A stretch of 64,000 bases of DNA from Comamonas avium (GCF_014836675.1 NZ_JACSQK010000001.1:304620-368619); one strand, 5' to 3'. Shown: positions 47,101 to 57,557, numbered from the stretch's first letter. Program-made: numbers and translations. Notes: a model not told the origin generated them from the sequence alone.

Positions 47101-47385
47101 TTATCGGCGGCGTACAGCACCCGCACGGCCTGCTTTGCTCCAGTCGTACACTTCGCCATCCGGGGTTCGGCCATTCTCAACCGCTGAAACGCCCATGATG
47201 CCGACCATCTCGCGCAGCTCTGAGGAGATGCACACATGCGCATTGCGTGGGTCCATGCGCAGGCTCTGGCAGTGTGCAAGGGCCTGACTCATCTCGCTGT
47301 CGCTGTAGGCATGGGATTGGGGTAACCACTCGGGTGTCTGGCCTTCAGGCTGGAGGTTGTACATGTGGAAGACAACAATGCTCAT
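47101..47385 (-). CDS. Conserved-looking small protein of unknown function (94 aa)
   Basis: This 94-aa hydrophilic protein starts MSIVVFHMYNLQPEGQTPEW and ends in a basic RAGAVRRR tail. It has a helical segment SEMSQALAHCQSLRMDPRNA and a strand-turn region HVCISSELREMVGIMGVSAV. There is no signal peptide or membrane helix. I do not recognise the family. Composition and third-base GC look like its neighbours, and it does not shadow another gene, which favours a real gene. The ribosome site is weak. Confidence 0.6.
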   Translation of the reverse strand: MSIVVFHMYNLQPEGQTPEWLPQSHAYSDSEMSQALAHCQSLRMDPRNAHVCISSELREMVGIMGVSAVENGRTPDGEVYDWSKAGRAGAVRRR

Positions 47386-47522
47386 GGCAACTCATTTACG
47401 TGGGTCGAAAAAATACTTTGTAACGCAAGCGCGGCTTGGTTGCAGTGCTATAGACCTACTGACCCCAATGTTGGCAGTGCAAAAGTAAACTGCGGGGTTA
47501 GATTTTTCGCACAAATCCCCCG

Positions 47523-50015
47523 ATGAACGCACCGATTGATGTTTCCTTTTTTCAGCGTGATGCCAAGCCGCTGACCAGCTATCGTCCCTACTGGGCGAAG
47601 CGCTTTGGTACGGCACCGTTTTTGCCAATGAGCAGGGCAGAGATGGATCAGCTGGGCTGGGACAGCTGCGACATCATCTTGGTCACGGGCGATGCCTATG
47701 TGGATCATCCCAGCTTTGGTATGTCTGTCATTGGCCGTGTGCTGGAGTCTCAAGGCTTTCGCGTCGGCATCATTGCCCAGCCCGATTGGCAAAGCGCTGA
47801 AGCCTTCAAGGCTTTGGGCAAGCCCAATCTGTTTTGGGGTGTGACTGCAGGCAACATGGACTCCATGATCAATCGTTACACAGCGGATCGCAAAATCCGC
47901 AGTGACGATGCCTACACTCCTGGAGACGTGGGCGGCAAGCGTCCAGACCGTGCTGCCATTGTGTATTGCCAGCGCTGTCGCGAAGCCTTCAAGGATGTGC
48001 CCATCGTGCTGGGTGGTATCGAAGGCTCGCTGCGCCGCATTGCGCACTATGACTATTGGAGCGACAAGGTCCGCCGCTCTATTGTGGTAGACAGCAAGTG
48101 CGACATTTTGCTGTATGGCAATGCTGAACGTGCGCTGGTAGAGGTTGCCCACCGTATTTCACGCCGTGAGCAGGTGGAGCAAATTACCGACGTGCGCGGT
48201 ACCGCCTTTGTGCGTCGTGCCTCTGAAGAAGGCTGGTTTGAGGTGGACTCCACCGAGGTGGATGAGCCTGGTGTGGTGGAAGCCCACATCAATCCGTACA
48301 TGACAACCAGCGAGCAGGCAGCGGCACAAGGCCAAAGCTGCTCCAAAGAAGATGCACCAAACACAGTAGCTGTTAACGCAGGTACAGATTGCGCTACGGG
48401 CCAAAAAGATACTGTATCTGCAATGCCTTCGGTACAGCCCATTCAGTTTGTGCCTAACCTGTCTTTGCGCAGCAAGAGCAAGATGCCGCCCCGTGACAAG
48501 ACGGTACTGCGCTTGCCCAGCTATGAACAGGTCAAAAGCGACCCCATTTTGTATGCGCACGCCAACCGCGTTCTGCACCTGGAAACCAATCCTGGCAATG
48601 CCCGCGCCATGGTGCAGGCCCATGGCGACGGTGCCACGGCGCGTGATGTCTGGTTGAACCCGCCGCCCATTCCGTTGACCACCGCGGAGATGGACTGGGT
48701 GTTTGGCTTGCCGTATGCGCGGGGACCGCACCCTAGCTACGCCGACGCAAACGGCAGCCATGAGGGCGAGACCAAGATTCCTGCGTGGGAGATGATTCGC
48801 ACTTCGGTGAACATCATGCGTGGTTGTTTTGGTGGCTGCACTTTCTGCTCGATTACTGAGCACGAAGGCCGCATCATTCAAAGCCGCTCCGAAGACTCCA
48901 TCATTCAAGAGATTGAGGACATCCGCGACAAGGTCACCGGTTTTACCGGCACCATCTCTGACCTGGGCGGCCCCACGGCCAATATGTACCGTCTGGGCTG
49001 CTCCAGCCCCGAGATTGAAAAGCACTGCCGCAAGCCCAGCTGCGTGTTCCCCGGCATCTGCCCGAACCTGCACACTGACCACGGCCCGCTGATCAATATC
49101 TACCGCCGTGCCCGCAAGCTCTCGGGCATCAAGAAGATCTTGATTGGCTCTGGCCTGCGCTATGACCTGGCGGTGAAATCACCCGAATACGTCAAGGAGC
49201 TGGTGCAGCACCACGTGGGCGGCTACCTGAAGATTGCCCCTGAGCACACCGAAGCTGGCCCGCTCAATAAGATGATGAAGCCGGGCATTGGCAGCTACGA
49301 CAAGTTCAAGCAGCTGTTTGAAAAGTACAGCGAAGAAGCAGGTAAGAAGCAATTTCTGATTCCATACTTCATTGCTGCGCACCCCGGCACCAGCGATGAA
49401 GACATGATGAATCTGGCCATCTGGCTCAAGAAGAATGGTTTCCGTGCTGACCAGGTGCAAACCTTCTACCCCAGCCCCATGGCTACGGCGACAGCCATGT
49501 ACCACAGCGGCCGCAACACCTTGACCAAGGTGCGCAGAGAAATGCGGGACGAGGATGAAGAGCGCGTAGACATCGTGCGCGGTGAAAAGCGCCGTCGTCT
49601 GCACAAGGCCTTTTTGCGCTACCACGATGCAAACAACTGGCCGCTGCTGCGCGAAGCGCTCAAGGCCATGGGGCGTGCTGACCTGATTGGCAATAGCAAG
49701 CAGCATTTGATTCCTACGTTCCAGCCTTTGGTGGATGGCAGTTACCAAAGTGCCCGCAAGAAGAACAGCACGCAGACCAAGGCGACAACGTCAGGTCTGG
49801 GCTATACGGTGAACAAGGACGGAAAGGCTGTTGCCATGCGTCCACGGCCTATCGACGAGAACGCCGCCAAAGAACCCAAGGGTGATGTGCGATTCCGCGG
49901 CAATGATGCCGGTGGACAACCGCGCCCCGGCAGGTTGCTCACCCAGCACACAGGCCTGCCTCCACGTGCAGGTGTGAAAGCACGCCCTCAGGCGGGTAAA
50001 AAGCCGCAGCGCTAA
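47523..50015 (+). CDS. YgiQ-family radical SAM protein
   Basis: This 830-aa protein belongs to the UPF0313/YgiQ family. The N-terminal part ([20 protein letters not shown], then [20 protein letters not shown]) is a B12-binding-like fold. The radical-SAM motif is in [19 protein letters not shown] (Cx3Cx2C, near residue 436), and the TIM barrel ends around residue 690. The C-terminal tail is disordered and basic. The substrate is unknown. Compared with the family there is an inserted low-conservation linker at about residues 265-305, and part of it (281-298) is encoded by a copy of the dispersed repeat. Confidence 0.93.
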   Translation: MNAPIDVSFFQRDAKPLTSYRPYWAKRFGTAPFLPMSRAEMDQLGWDSCDIILVTGDAYVDHPSFGMSVIGRVLESQGFRVGIIAQPDWQSAEAFKALGKPNLFWGVTAGNMDSMINRYTADRKIRSDDAYTPGDVGGKRPDRAAIVYCQRCREAFKDVPIVLGGIEGSLRRIAHYDYWSDKVRRSIVVDSKCDILLYGNAERALVEVAHRISRREQVEQITDVRGTAFVRRASEEGWFEVDSTEVDEPGVVEAHINPYMTTSEQAAAQGQSCSKEDAPNTVAVNAGTDCATGQKDTVSAMPSVQPIQFVPNLSLRSKSKMPPRDKTVLRLPSYEQVKSDPILYAHANRVLHLETNPGNARAMVQAHGDGATARDVWLNPPPIPLTTAEMDWVFGLPYARGPHPSYADANGSHEGETKIPAWEMIRTSVNIMRGCFGGCTFCSITEHEGRIIQSRSEDSIIQEIEDIRDKVTGFTGTISDLGGPTANMYRLGCSSPEIEKHCRKPSCVFPGICPNLHTDHGPLINIYRRARKLSGIKKILIGSGLRYDLAVKSPEYVKELVQHHVGGYLKIAPEHTEAGPLNKMMKPGIGSYDKFKQLFEKYSEEAGKKQFLIPYFIAAHPGTSDEDMMNLAIWLKKNGFRADQVQTFYPSPMATATAMYHSGRNTLTKVRREMRDEDEERVDIVRGEKRRRLHKAFLRYHDANNWPLLREALKAMGRADLIGNSKQHLIPTFQPLVDGSYQSARKKNSTQTKATTSGLGYTVNKDGKAVAMRPRPIDENAAKEPKGDVRFRGNDAGGQPRPGRLLTQHTGLPPRAGVKARPQAGKKPQR
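48366..48411. repeat. Dispersed repeat copy inside the ygiQ-type coding sequence
   Basis: GTAGCTGTTAACGCAGGTAC, then ATTGCGCTACGGGCCAAAAA. The first 13-mer (48367-48379) is identical to intergenic copies at 26034 and 47042, and GCGCTACGGGCCAAAA resembles their right arm. It is read in frame as [15 protein letters not shown] in a variable linker. Confidence 0.6.
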
Positions 50016-50026
50016 AGCGGTGTTGC

Positions 50027-50064
50027 AAAAAAGGGCTGGTACAAATTGTGCCGGCCCTTTTTTT
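50027..50064. terminator. Bidirectional terminator between convergent genes
   Basis: AAAAAAGGGCTGGTAC pairs with GTGCCGGCCCTTTTTTT (G-T and one bulge allowed). It ends the ygiQ-type gene on the plus strand and the GGDEF-EAL gene on the minus strand, and lies exactly between their stop codons. Confidence 0.88.
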
Positions 50065-52498
50065 ATGTACGCGGGATGCCTGCAGGCGTGCTGTTTTTTC
50101 TGGCCGGTCTTAGCTGTGGCGGTGGGCGCGATGCCTGCGTGAAAAAAGCAGCATCCAGCAAGACGGGGGGCGCAATGTAATAGCCCTGTGCGTAGTCGAT
50201 GCCCATGGCCTGCAAGGCTTCGAAGGTGGCTTGATCGCCGACAAATTCTGCGACGGTTTGCTTGCCCATTACATGGCCAATGTGGTTGATGACTTCCACC
50301 ATGGCGAAATTGTTGGGGTTTTTGAGCATGTCGCGCACAAAACTGCCGTCTATCTTCAGATAGTCAACGGGGAGCTGTTGCAGGTATTTGAAGCTGGCCA
50401 TGCCGGAGCCGAAGTCATCCAGCGAGAAGCGGCATCCCAGTTGGCGCAATTCATTGATCATGGATGTTGCGCTGTCCATGCTGGCAATCGCACTGGTTTC
50501 CGTGATTTCAAAACACAGTTTTTCTGCAGCAACACCTTGGCTCAAAATGTTGTGGCGAATGAATTCGAGCAACTCGCTGTCGCCCAAACTGGTGCCAGAA
50601 AGATTGATGGAGCAGGTGCTGATATTCGCACCCTGGGCAAGGTGCATTTTCAGCAGCTTGAGGGTATTGCGCACGACCCAGCGATCAATCAGCGTCATCA
50701 GGTCATAGCGTTCAGCAACCGGAATGAATTCGGCAGGAGATAGCGGTTGCCCGGGCTTGTCAAATAGACGCAGCAGCACTTCAAAATGAATGCCGTCCAT
50801 GCCCTTTCCCTGGGGTGTCAGGGGGTACACGGTTTGTGCATACAAGGTGAACTTGTCCTCTTCCAGGCTGGTGCGCAGGCGCTGCACCCAATCCATGTCG
50901 CCCTGATAGCGTTGAAATACACGGTTGTAGGGGTTGTAGACGGTGATACGGTTGCGGCCACTGTCTTTGGCGTGCTTGCAGGCACTGTCTGCCATGCCCA
51001 GAAGGTTTTGCGGATCGTTGTTCTGGCTGGGGTCAATGTGAACGACACCAATGCTCACCCCGGTGTGCAGGTTGTGCTGTCGCCACTGCACATTGAGCTC
51101 ATGCACGGACTTGCGTAAACGCTCGGCAGTTTGCATGGCTGCATGGGGCTGGCAATGGTTGAGCAGGACGGCGAATTCGTCACCACCGACACGCGCCATT
51201 ACGTCGCTTTCCCGCAAGGCCAAACGCAGCTGCTGGCACACCTGGCGCAAGATTTCATCACCTGCGGCGTGACCGTAGCTGGCATTGATCATCTTGAAAT
51301 GATCCAGGTTCAGATGCAGCAGGCTGGCTTGGTATTTGCCAACGGCTTGAAGCAGATACTTTTCAAAGGCTGCGCGATTGTCCAGGCCGGTGAGCAGGTC
51401 GTGGCTTTGTTGCCATGCCAGCATGCGCATGTAGTTTTGCTCTTGAGAAACATCGTGCAAGACCATCACCGAGCCGGAGTGCACGTCGTCTTGCTCCAGC
51501 GAAGTGATGGAAACACGCACAGCCACACTGTCTTGCTCTGCCCGGGTAAGCCAATGTACGCTTTCATCTCGGTGCTGGTGAATGCCTGGTGGCTGCAGCA
51601 TTTCTGCGGAAAATGGCAAGACTTCAATCACGCTGCGACCCAGCAAGCGGCCAAGAGGCATATCCAGCAGGCGTGATACCGCTGGGTTGGCATATCGAAT
51701 GCGTTGCTGCGTGTCCAGGGTGAGTACACCATCGCCTAGCGCCGCTAAGGTGACGTTGCTGCGCAGACGCTCCACCTCCAGTTCGCTGTTGGCTTTAATG
51801 CTTTCAGCAATGGCGCGCTGTACAGATAGCCAATACAAAATGCTCAAGACGAGCGCAGTCAGCAAGTTCACCAAAAGCAGCATATTGCCCAGACTGCGAG
51901 AGTTTTCGCCCAGCGATGCGCTGAACTGCTTGGCCAGCGGCATGACGGTGCTGTCTATGGCCGCAATCTGCTGGTGCCATGCGGCGATTTCTCTGGGAGA
52001 AACTGGCTTGTCTGAGGAGCGGCGGATAAAAATCTGTTCACCCAGTTCACGGATGGACTGAACGTGTGCATCTCCCTGGCGCCATAGCGCTATGGTCGGC
52101 TGCAATATCTTCATGTTCCAAAACCATGGCAACACACGCAGCAGGCTGTCGATGTCTGCGGGGTGGTTTTCGCCTTGCAGCAGCCCCTCCCGCATAGCGT
52201 GCGTATCTTGCTGGCCTGCATCTAATGCTTCTCGGGCCTTGCCAACGCCCAGCGGAATGGAGAGTGCTTCTTGAAAGCTGATGTAGTCTTGCGCTGCCCC
52301 GCTGTCTGCATATTGGTGAAGGTTGGAGAAAGCGACATACAGCCCTTTGCTCCACAGACTTTCACCACTGACCACGACACGGACAGAGGACATCAGCACA
52401 ATGCTTGCACTGGCGACCAAGAGCTGTACGGCCACAGCGCTGATGAATAACCAGCGCCGCCATTTGTAATGTTTACTGGTGAGAAGGCGGTTGGACAT
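50063..52498 (-). CDS. Membrane PAS-GGDEF-EAL cyclic-di-GMP signalling protein
   Basis: This 811-aa protein has TM1 WLFISAVAVQLLVASASIVL, a periplasmic helical region to about residue 205, TM2 LLLVNLLTALVLSILYWLSV, then a PAS domain (GDGVLTLDTQQRIRYANPAV), a GGDEF domain with intact motif (ARVGGDEFAVLL) and an EAL domain. The EAL signature reads EVLLRLF instead of EALLR, keeping the metal-binding Glu. ITETSAIAS, LDDFGSGMASFKYLQQLPVD and VAEFVGD (where E-G-V-E is usual) follow, so the loop-7 glutamate region is altered. Phosphodiesterase activity is therefore uncertain. It has no apparent operon partner. Confidence 0.9.
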   Translation of the reverse strand: MSNRLLTSKHYKWRRWLFISAVAVQLLVASASIVLMSSVRVVVSGESLWSKGLYVAFSNLHQYADSGAAQDYISFQEALSIPLGVGKAREALDAGQQDTHAMREGLLQGENHPADIDSLLRVLPWFWNMKILQPTIALWRQGDAHVQSIRELGEQIFIRRSSDKPVSPREIAAWHQQIAAIDSTVMPLAKQFSASLGENSRSLGNMLLLVNLLTALVLSILYWLSVQRAIAESIKANSELEVERLRSNVTLAALGDGVLTLDTQQRIRYANPAVSRLLDMPLGRLLGRSVIEVLPFSAEMLQPPGIHQHRDESVHWLTRAEQDSVAVRVSITSLEQDDVHSGSVMVLHDVSQEQNYMRMLAWQQSHDLLTGLDNRAAFEKYLLQAVGKYQASLLHLNLDHFKMINASYGHAAGDEILRQVCQQLRLALRESDVMARVGGDEFAVLLNHCQPHAAMQTAERLRKSVHELNVQWRQHNLHTGVSIGVVHIDPSQNNDPQNLLGMADSACKHAKDSGRNRITVYNPYNRVFQRYQGDMDWVQRLRTSLEEDKFTLYAQTVYPLTPQGKGMDGIHFEVLLRLFDKPGQPLSPAEFIPVAERYDLMTLIDRWVVRNTLKLLKMHLAQGANISTCSINLSGTSLGDSELLEFIRHNILSQGVAAEKLCFEITETSAIASMDSATSMINELRQLGCRFSLDDFGSGMASFKYLQQLPVDYLKIDGSFVRDMLKNPNNFAMVEVINHIGHVMGKQTVAEFVGDQATFEALQAMGIDYAQGYYIAPPVLLDAAFFTQASRPPPQLRPARKNSTPAGIPRT

Positions 52499-52891
52499 AC
52501 AAGTCAGCTTTAAAGGGTTAAGAGGCGACTTGCTCTGGCGCTAGGGGAGTATGTCTCTCACACAAAACAGGTGGCAGGTGGCTTGCGTGCGGTTTGCGTG
52601 TCTCAGTGCAGCGCGCTGCATCTGTTAGTGGCTTGCTAGCTGCGACGCCATGGTGTGGCATGCATTGCTTCAGTGGCAGCGTTGTCAAAGGCACCATGGC
52701 CCTTGGTTGCTGGGCCTTGCCGGTGGTTAGGCGTACAACTTGAACTTGCAAACGACTGGCGGCGCACAGCGCTGAAAGCTGAACCATCTGAACCTTTCAA
52801 ACAAGGCAATACACAGGGTGAGCAGTAAAGATTTAACGCGGTATGCCAATGCTGTGAACGCACCGTACTTGACGGTGGGTGCCTGATGTAA
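52499..52891. other. Non-coding stretch upstream of the GGDEF-EAL gene
   Basis: There are 393 bases without a supportable gene between the start of the GGDEF-EAL gene and the end of the CoA-transferase gene. Two minus-strand frames of 75-89 codons exist but show no family resemblance and cysteine/serine-rich shadow-type composition. No terminator hairpin is evident. Confidence 0.5.
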
Positions 52892-53812
52892 TTATTTGTG
52901 CTTGACAGGGGTTAAATGTAGGGGGATGCCGCTTTGTCCTGCCATCGCCGCCAGTTCGTTGCATGTATGGCGCGCAAAAAAGCGTTTAAACGCTTGGTGC
53001 GTAGCGTGTTCGCGCATGTGTTCAATGCTGCCGTCCGCGCTCGGCAGCCCTGCGACGACGCACAAGCGCTGTGCAAAATGGGGCTCCAGCGCAGCCAGTG
53101 CGACCCAGCCGTCAGCACAGCGGTACATGCCATAGCCTGCATGCGCGCCACCGACATCGCCTTGTGGTGTGGTCATCTGCCACTGGCGGGGCAGGGCCGT
53201 CCAATGGGCGGCCTGGGCCAGGCCAATGTCCACACAGTGACCGGAGCCGCTGTGCGCTCGTGCCAGCAGGGTCTGCATGATGGCTTCACTGGCCATGACT
53301 GCGCCGGTCATGTCTGCAAATAAGCTTGCGGGCATATGTCCGCTATCGAGCAAGCCTGCCTCAGCTTGGTAGGTCAGATCGTGGCCGGCATGCCCCGCTT
53401 CTTGGGGGTCAGTGCTGCCAAAAATGCGCACCATGCACAGGCGGGGGTACTGTGCTTGAAGCTCGCTCCAATCCAAGCCCAGCTTGTGCAGAGCGTTTGG
53501 GCGAAAGGAGGTGAGCAGTACATCAGCTTGGTTGAGCTGCTCGTGCAGCAGTGCCTGTCCTTCAGGGGTTTTCAGGTTGGCCTGCAGCAGCTCAATGCCC
53601 TGATGCAGTTGCGTATATGCTGGCGGACTGTAGGCCTGCATGGGGTCTGCACTGAGCTGGCCCTGCGCGGCCACGGGCTCGAGCTTGAAGCACTGCGCGC
53701 CCATTTGGTGGCAGCGCATGAGGGCTGCAGGGCCGGGCAGATTCAGTGCCAGACTCAGAATGCGAGTGCCCTGCAAAGGCTGCAAAGTGGTAGAAGCTGA
53801 TGGTGCGTGCAT
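52892..53812 (-). CDS. Family III CoA-transferase (CaiB/BaiF/AMACR-like)
   Basis: This 306-aa protein of the CaiB-BaiF group has LQGTRILSLALNLPGPAALM at the N-terminus, DVLLTSFRPNALHKLGLDWS, GHDLTYQAEAGLL (containing the family's conserved Asp in the GHDL motif) and FADMTGAVMASEAIMQTLLA. It resembles alpha-methylacyl-CoA racemases. At 306 aa it is shorter than typical members (350-400), with the small domain reduced at the C-terminus. The substrate is unknown. It is a single-gene unit. Confidence 0.87.
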   Translation of the reverse strand: MHAPSASTTLQPLQGTRILSLALNLPGPAALMRCHQMGAQCFKLEPVAAQGQLSADPMQAYSPPAYTQLHQGIELLQANLKTPEGQALLHEQLNQADVLLTSFRPNALHKLGLDWSELQAQYPRLCMVRIFGSTDPQEAGHAGHDLTYQAEAGLLDSGHMPASLFADMTGAVMASEAIMQTLLARAHSGSGHCVDIGLAQAAHWTALPRQWQMTTPQGDVGGAHAGYGMYRCADGWVALAALEPHFAQRLCVVAGLPSADGSIEHMREHATHQAFKRFFARHTCNELAAMAGQSGIPLHLTPVKHK

Positions 53813-53869
53813 GCTGCTTTGTATGCTCAGCCGAGTGAAAAGTCTGCCGCTTTGGCGTCAATTTATTTA

Positions 53870-53956
53870 TTGATAGCTGTCAGCGCTTATGGGCTATGAC
53901 TTTCAAATAGTTTTATATTTGAAACTGTTTTACAGTAAGCGTTAGTAGCTATTCTT
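53870..53956. repeat. Two inverted copies of the dispersed repeat
   Basis: Left copy TGATAGCTGTCAGCGCTTAT and right copy GTAAGCGTTAGTAGCTATT face each other, and between them TTTCAAATA/TATTTGAAA forms a further inverted repeat. The whole 87 bases could fold into one long stem. It fills the gap between the CoA-transferase start and the aminotransferase terminator. Confidence 0.7.
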
Positions 53957-53974
53957 TATGAAAAATGTGAACAA

Positions 53975-53999
53975 CAAAAAACCGCCCGAAGGCGGTTGA
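53975..53999 (-). terminator. Terminator after the aromatic aminotransferase
   Basis: On the minus strand AACCGCC-TTCG-GGCGGTT is followed by TTTTGTTG. The TTCG loop makes a stable tetraloop. It starts 20 bases after the stop codon. Confidence 0.92.
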
Positions 54000-54019
54000 T
54001 TGCGCACAGGCGTAGCGCT

Positions 54020-55216
54020 TTAGATCACGGCAGCAATCGACTTGCAGACGTGCTCGATGTTCTTGCTGTTCAGTGCTGCCACGCACATGCGGCCAGTGTC
54101 TGTGCCGTACACGCCGAACTCGGAGCGCAGGCGAATCATCTGTTCTTTGCTCAGGCCGGAGTACGAGAACATGCCGATTTGCGTGGTAATGAAGGACATG
54201 TCTTGCGTCACGCCAGCAGCCTTCAGGCCGTCAACCAGCTTTTGGCGCATGGCCTTGATGCGCACGCGCATTTCGCCCAGTTCTGCTTCCCACTGCGCAC
54301 GCAGTTCGGGGTTGTTGAGCACTGCGGCAACCACGGCACCACCGTGTGTAGGTGGGTTGGAGTAGTTGGTGCGAATGACAATCTTCAGTTGCGACAGCAC
54401 GCGTGCCGCTTCTTCCTTGTCGTTGGCCACCACAGACAATGCACCTACGCGCTCGCCGTAGAGGCTGAAGCTCTTGGAGAACGAGGTGGACACAAAAATA
54501 TTCAGGCCAGCGGCCACGAACTTGCCGATCACGGCGCCGTCCTCGGCAATGCCATGTCCAAAGCCTTGGTAAGCCATGTCCAGGAACGCCACCAGATTCT
54601 TGGCCTTGACCACTTCAATGACCTGGTCCCATTGCGCGGCCGTGATGTCGTAGCCAGTAGGGTTGTGGCAGCAGGCGTGCAGCACAACCACGGTGCCAGC
54701 GGGGGCTGCGTTCAGGTCAGCCAGCATGCCGGCAAAGTCGATGGAGCGGGTGGCTGCATCGTAGTAAGCGTAGTTGACCACTTCAAAACCGGCATTTTGA
54801 AAAATGGCGCGGTGGTTTTCCCAGCTGGGGTTGGAGATCATCACCTTGGCGTTGGGGTTGAGCTTCTTCAGGAAGTCAGCGCCAATCTTCAGGCCGCCCG
54901 TGCCGCCAATGGCTTGCACTGTGGAGACGCGGCCAGACTTGACCACATCGGAATCGGCACCAAACACCAGCGCCTTGACGCCGTTGTCATAAGCGGCAAT
55001 GCCATCGATTGGCAGATAACCGCGGGGTGTGGGCTTGTCCATCATGGCTTTTTCAGCGGCCTGCACGCATTGCAGCAGGGGCAGCTTGCCGTTGTCGTCG
55101 AAGTACACGCCCACGCCCAAATTCACCTTGCTGGGGTTGGTATCGGCAGCGAATTGATCATTCAAACCCAAGATAGGGTCGCGGGGGGCCATTTCGACGG
55201 CAGTAAACAGAGACAT
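54020..55216 (-). CDS. Aromatic/aspartate aminotransferase (class I, TyrB-like)
   Basis: This 398-aa PLP aminotransferase of the AspC/TyrB subgroup starts MSLFTAVEMAPRDPILGLND. It has the substrate-loop wording KVNLGVGVYFDDNGKLPLLQ, LHACCHNPTGYDITAAQWDQ, and the PLP-lysine segment STSFSKSFSLYGERVGAL. It moves amino groups between aromatic or acidic amino acids and 2-oxoglutarate. The AspC/TyrB distinction cannot be made by eye; the family name in Burkholderiales is usually aromatic aminotransferase. It is divergent from uvrB. Confidence 0.94.
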   Translation of the reverse strand: MSLFTAVEMAPRDPILGLNDQFAADTNPSKVNLGVGVYFDDNGKLPLLQCVQAAEKAMMDKPTPRGYLPIDGIAAYDNGVKALVFGADSDVVKSGRVSTVQAIGGTGGLKIGADFLKKLNPNAKVMISNPSWENHRAIFQNAGFEVVNYAYYDAATRSIDFAGMLADLNAAPAGTVVVLHACCHNPTGYDITAAQWDQVIEVVKAKNLVAFLDMAYQGFGHGIAEDGAVIGKFVAAGLNIFVSTSFSKSFSLYGERVGALSVVANDKEEAARVLSQLKIVIRTNYSNPPTHGGAVVAAVLNNPELRAQWEAELGEMRVRIKAMRQKLVDGLKAAGVTQDMSFITTQIGMFSYSGLSKEQMIRLRSEFGVYGTDTGRMCVAALNSKNIEHVCKSIAAVI

Positions 55217-55334
55217 GAATCGTCCTTGAGGGTAGAAAAATTGCAGCTCGCCCCCAACTGACTCCTGCGTTAGGCTTGAGGGTTAGCGCGCCATTTTACC
55301 CCGGCATCTGCCTATGCGCTGAAGACATAAAACC

Positions 55335-57395
55335 ATGCAAGAAGAAACAAAAGCTGCGGTGCTGCCTGGCACCTTTGTCACTTATCCAGACTCGCCGTTT
55401 GAGTTGTTCCAGCCGTACCCGCCGGCAGGCGATCAGCCTGCGGCCATCGAAAAGCTGGTGGAGGGGGTGCAGGACGGCGAGGCTTTTCAGACGTTGCTCG
55501 GGGTTACGGGTTCGGGCAAAACCTTCACCATGGCCAATGTGATTGCGCGCTTGGGTCGGCCCGCCATCATTTTTGCGCCCAACAAAACGCTGGCAGCGCA
55601 GCTGTACAGTGAATTCCGCGAGTTTTTCCCCAAAAACGCCGTGGAGTACTTTGTCAGTTACTACGACTACTACCAGCCTGAAGCCTATGTGCCGCAGCGC
55701 GATCTTTTCATTGAAAAAGACAGCGCGATCAACGAGCACATTGAGCAGATGCGCCTGTCGTGCACCAAAAGCTTGATGGAGCGGCGCGACGTGGTGATTG
55801 TGGCCACGGTCTCGGCCATCTACGGTATTGGTGAACCAGAGAGCTACCACCGCATGGTGATGACGGTGCGCACTGGCGATCGCATGAATCAGCGCGATGT
55901 GATCGCGCAGCTGATTCGCATGCAGTACCAGCGCAATGATCAGGATTTCTCGCGTGGCACGTTCCGCGTGCGCGGCGACACGATTGACGTGTTCCCGGCA
56001 GAGCACTCAGAGCTGGCGCTGCGCATTGAGCTGTTTGACGATGAGGTGGACAGCTTGCAGCTGTTTGACCCGCTCACTGGGCGTATCAAACAAAGCATTC
56101 CACGCTTTACGGTCTACCCGCGCAGCCACTATGTAACGCCCCGCGACAAAGTGCTGGCGGCGGTGGAAACCATCAAGCTGGAATTGGCAGAGCGCAGCAA
56201 GCAACTGGTGGGCATGGGCAAGCTGGTGGAGGCGCAACGCTTGGAGCAGCGCACGCGCTTTGATCTGGAAATGCTCAGCGAAGTGGGCCACTGCAAAGGG
56301 ATTGAGAACTACACGCGCCACCTGTCGGGTGCTGTGCCAGGTGAGCCACCCAGCACGTTGACCGATTACATGCCCAAAGACTCCATCATGTTTTTGGACG
56401 AGAGCCACCAGATGATTGGTCAGCTCAACGCGATGTACAGCGGTGACCGCTCTCGCAAGACCACCTTGGTGGAGTACGGCTTTCGTTTGCCCTCTGCCAT
56501 GGATAACCGGCCACTCAAGTTTGAAGAATTTGAGCAGCGCATGCGGCAGGTGATTTTTGTTTCGGCCACGCCGGCCGATTACGAAAAGACCCATTCCGGG
56601 CAGGTGGTCGATCAGGTCGTGCGACCCACAGGCTTGGTAGACCCCGAAATTGAAGTTCGCCCAGCTACGCACCAGGTGGACGATGTGCTGCAGGAAATCC
56701 GTCTTCGTACGGAGCGTGAAGAGCGGGTGCTGATCACCACTTTGACCAAGCGCATGGCCGAGCAATTGACAGACTATCTGACTGAAAACGGCGTGAAAGT
56801 GCGCTACCTGCACTCGGATATCGATACGGTAGAGCGTGTCGAGATCATTCGTGATTTGCGTCTGGGTGTGTTTGATGTCTTGGTCGGCATTAACCTGCTG
56901 CGCGAAGGTCTGGACATTCCCGAGGTGGCTTTGGTGGCCATCTTGGATGCGGATAAAGAAGGTTTCCTGCGTGCTGAGCGCAGCTTGATTCAGACCATTG
57001 GCCGTGCGGCGCGCAATTTGAACGGCAAAGCCATTTTGTATGCAGACCGTATCACCGACTCCATGCGCAAAGCCATGGATGAGACCGAGCGCCGTCGTGC
57101 CAAGCAAATTGCGCACAACGAAGCCAATGGCATCCAGCCGCAGGCCATTGTCAAGAGAGTGAAAGACCTAATTGATGGCGTGTATAGCGAGAAAAGTGTG
57201 CGGGCATCCGATGAGCAAAGTCGGGCAATGGTTCGCCATGGCGCTTTTGAGCACATGTCCGACGCCGAGCTGGCCAAAGAAATCAAGAGAATGGAAAAAG
57301 AGATGCTGGAGCGAGCCAAGAATCTGGAGTTCGAAGCCGCAGCGCGCTTGCGAGATCAGTTGGCAGTTCTTAAACAAAAACTGTTTGGGGCTTGA
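55335..57395 (+). CDS. uvrB: Excinuclease ABC subunit B
   Basis: This 686-aa helicase-like subunit of nucleotide excision repair has Walker [18 protein letters not shown], the beta-hairpin [20 protein letters not shown], the DEAD-like FLDESH box, helicase motif VI region [15 protein letters not shown], and a C-terminal UVR domain ([20 protein letters not shown]) that contacts UvrC. It is full length (E. coli 673 aa). I see no LexA-type CTGT-N8-ACAG box in the 118 bases upstream. Confidence 0.97.
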   Translation: MQEETKAAVLPGTFVTYPDSPFELFQPYPPAGDQPAAIEKLVEGVQDGEAFQTLLGVTGSGKTFTMANVIARLGRPAIIFAPNKTLAAQLYSEFREFFPKNAVEYFVSYYDYYQPEAYVPQRDLFIEKDSAINEHIEQMRLSCTKSLMERRDVVIVATVSAIYGIGEPESYHRMVMTVRTGDRMNQRDVIAQLIRMQYQRNDQDFSRGTFRVRGDTIDVFPAEHSELALRIELFDDEVDSLQLFDPLTGRIKQSIPRFTVYPRSHYVTPRDKVLAAVETIKLELAERSKQLVGMGKLVEAQRLEQRTRFDLEMLSEVGHCKGIENYTRHLSGAVPGEPPSTLTDYMPKDSIMFLDESHQMIGQLNAMYSGDRSRKTTLVEYGFRLPSAMDNRPLKFEEFEQRMRQVIFVSATPADYEKTHSGQVVDQVVRPTGLVDPEIEVRPATHQVDDVLQEIRLRTEREERVLITTLTKRMAEQLTDYLTENGVKVRYLHSDIDTVERVEIIRDLRLGVFDVLVGINLLREGLDIPEVALVAILDADKEGFLRAERSLIQTIGRAARNLNGKAILYADRITDSMRKAMDETERRRAKQIAHNEANGIQPQAIVKRVKDLIDGVYSEKSVRASDEQSRAMVRHGAFEHMSDAELAKEIKRMEKEMLERAKNLEFEAAARLRDQLAVLKQKLFGA

Positions 57396-57524
57396 TTTCA
57401 AAGCTTTTTTTCTGCGGCAATAGTCTGAGTTAATGGCGTTGATTGCGTGTATCCGACAAAATTGATGGGGTTTCTGATATACTTCGTTTCAACATTCAAC
57501 AACAACAAAAGACTTCTTAGAAGA

Positions 57525-57557
57525 AGGGCTCTGTGCCTTGACGAGGTGGCAGAGTAA
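57525..57557 (+). promoter_or_regulatory. Hairpin in the iscR leader
   Basis: CTCTGTGCC and GGTGGCAGAG pair around TTGACGA about 80 bases before the iscR start. TGATATACT at 57474-57482 could be an extended -10 of the promoter upstream. No clear IscR-type box was found by eye. Confidence 0.35.

Noticed and set aside
53996..55261. A 421-codon frame antisense to the aromatic aminotransferase
   Set aside because: It covers the whole aminotransferase gene on the other strand with His/Val/Gly-rich shadow composition; the aminotransferase motifs are unambiguous.
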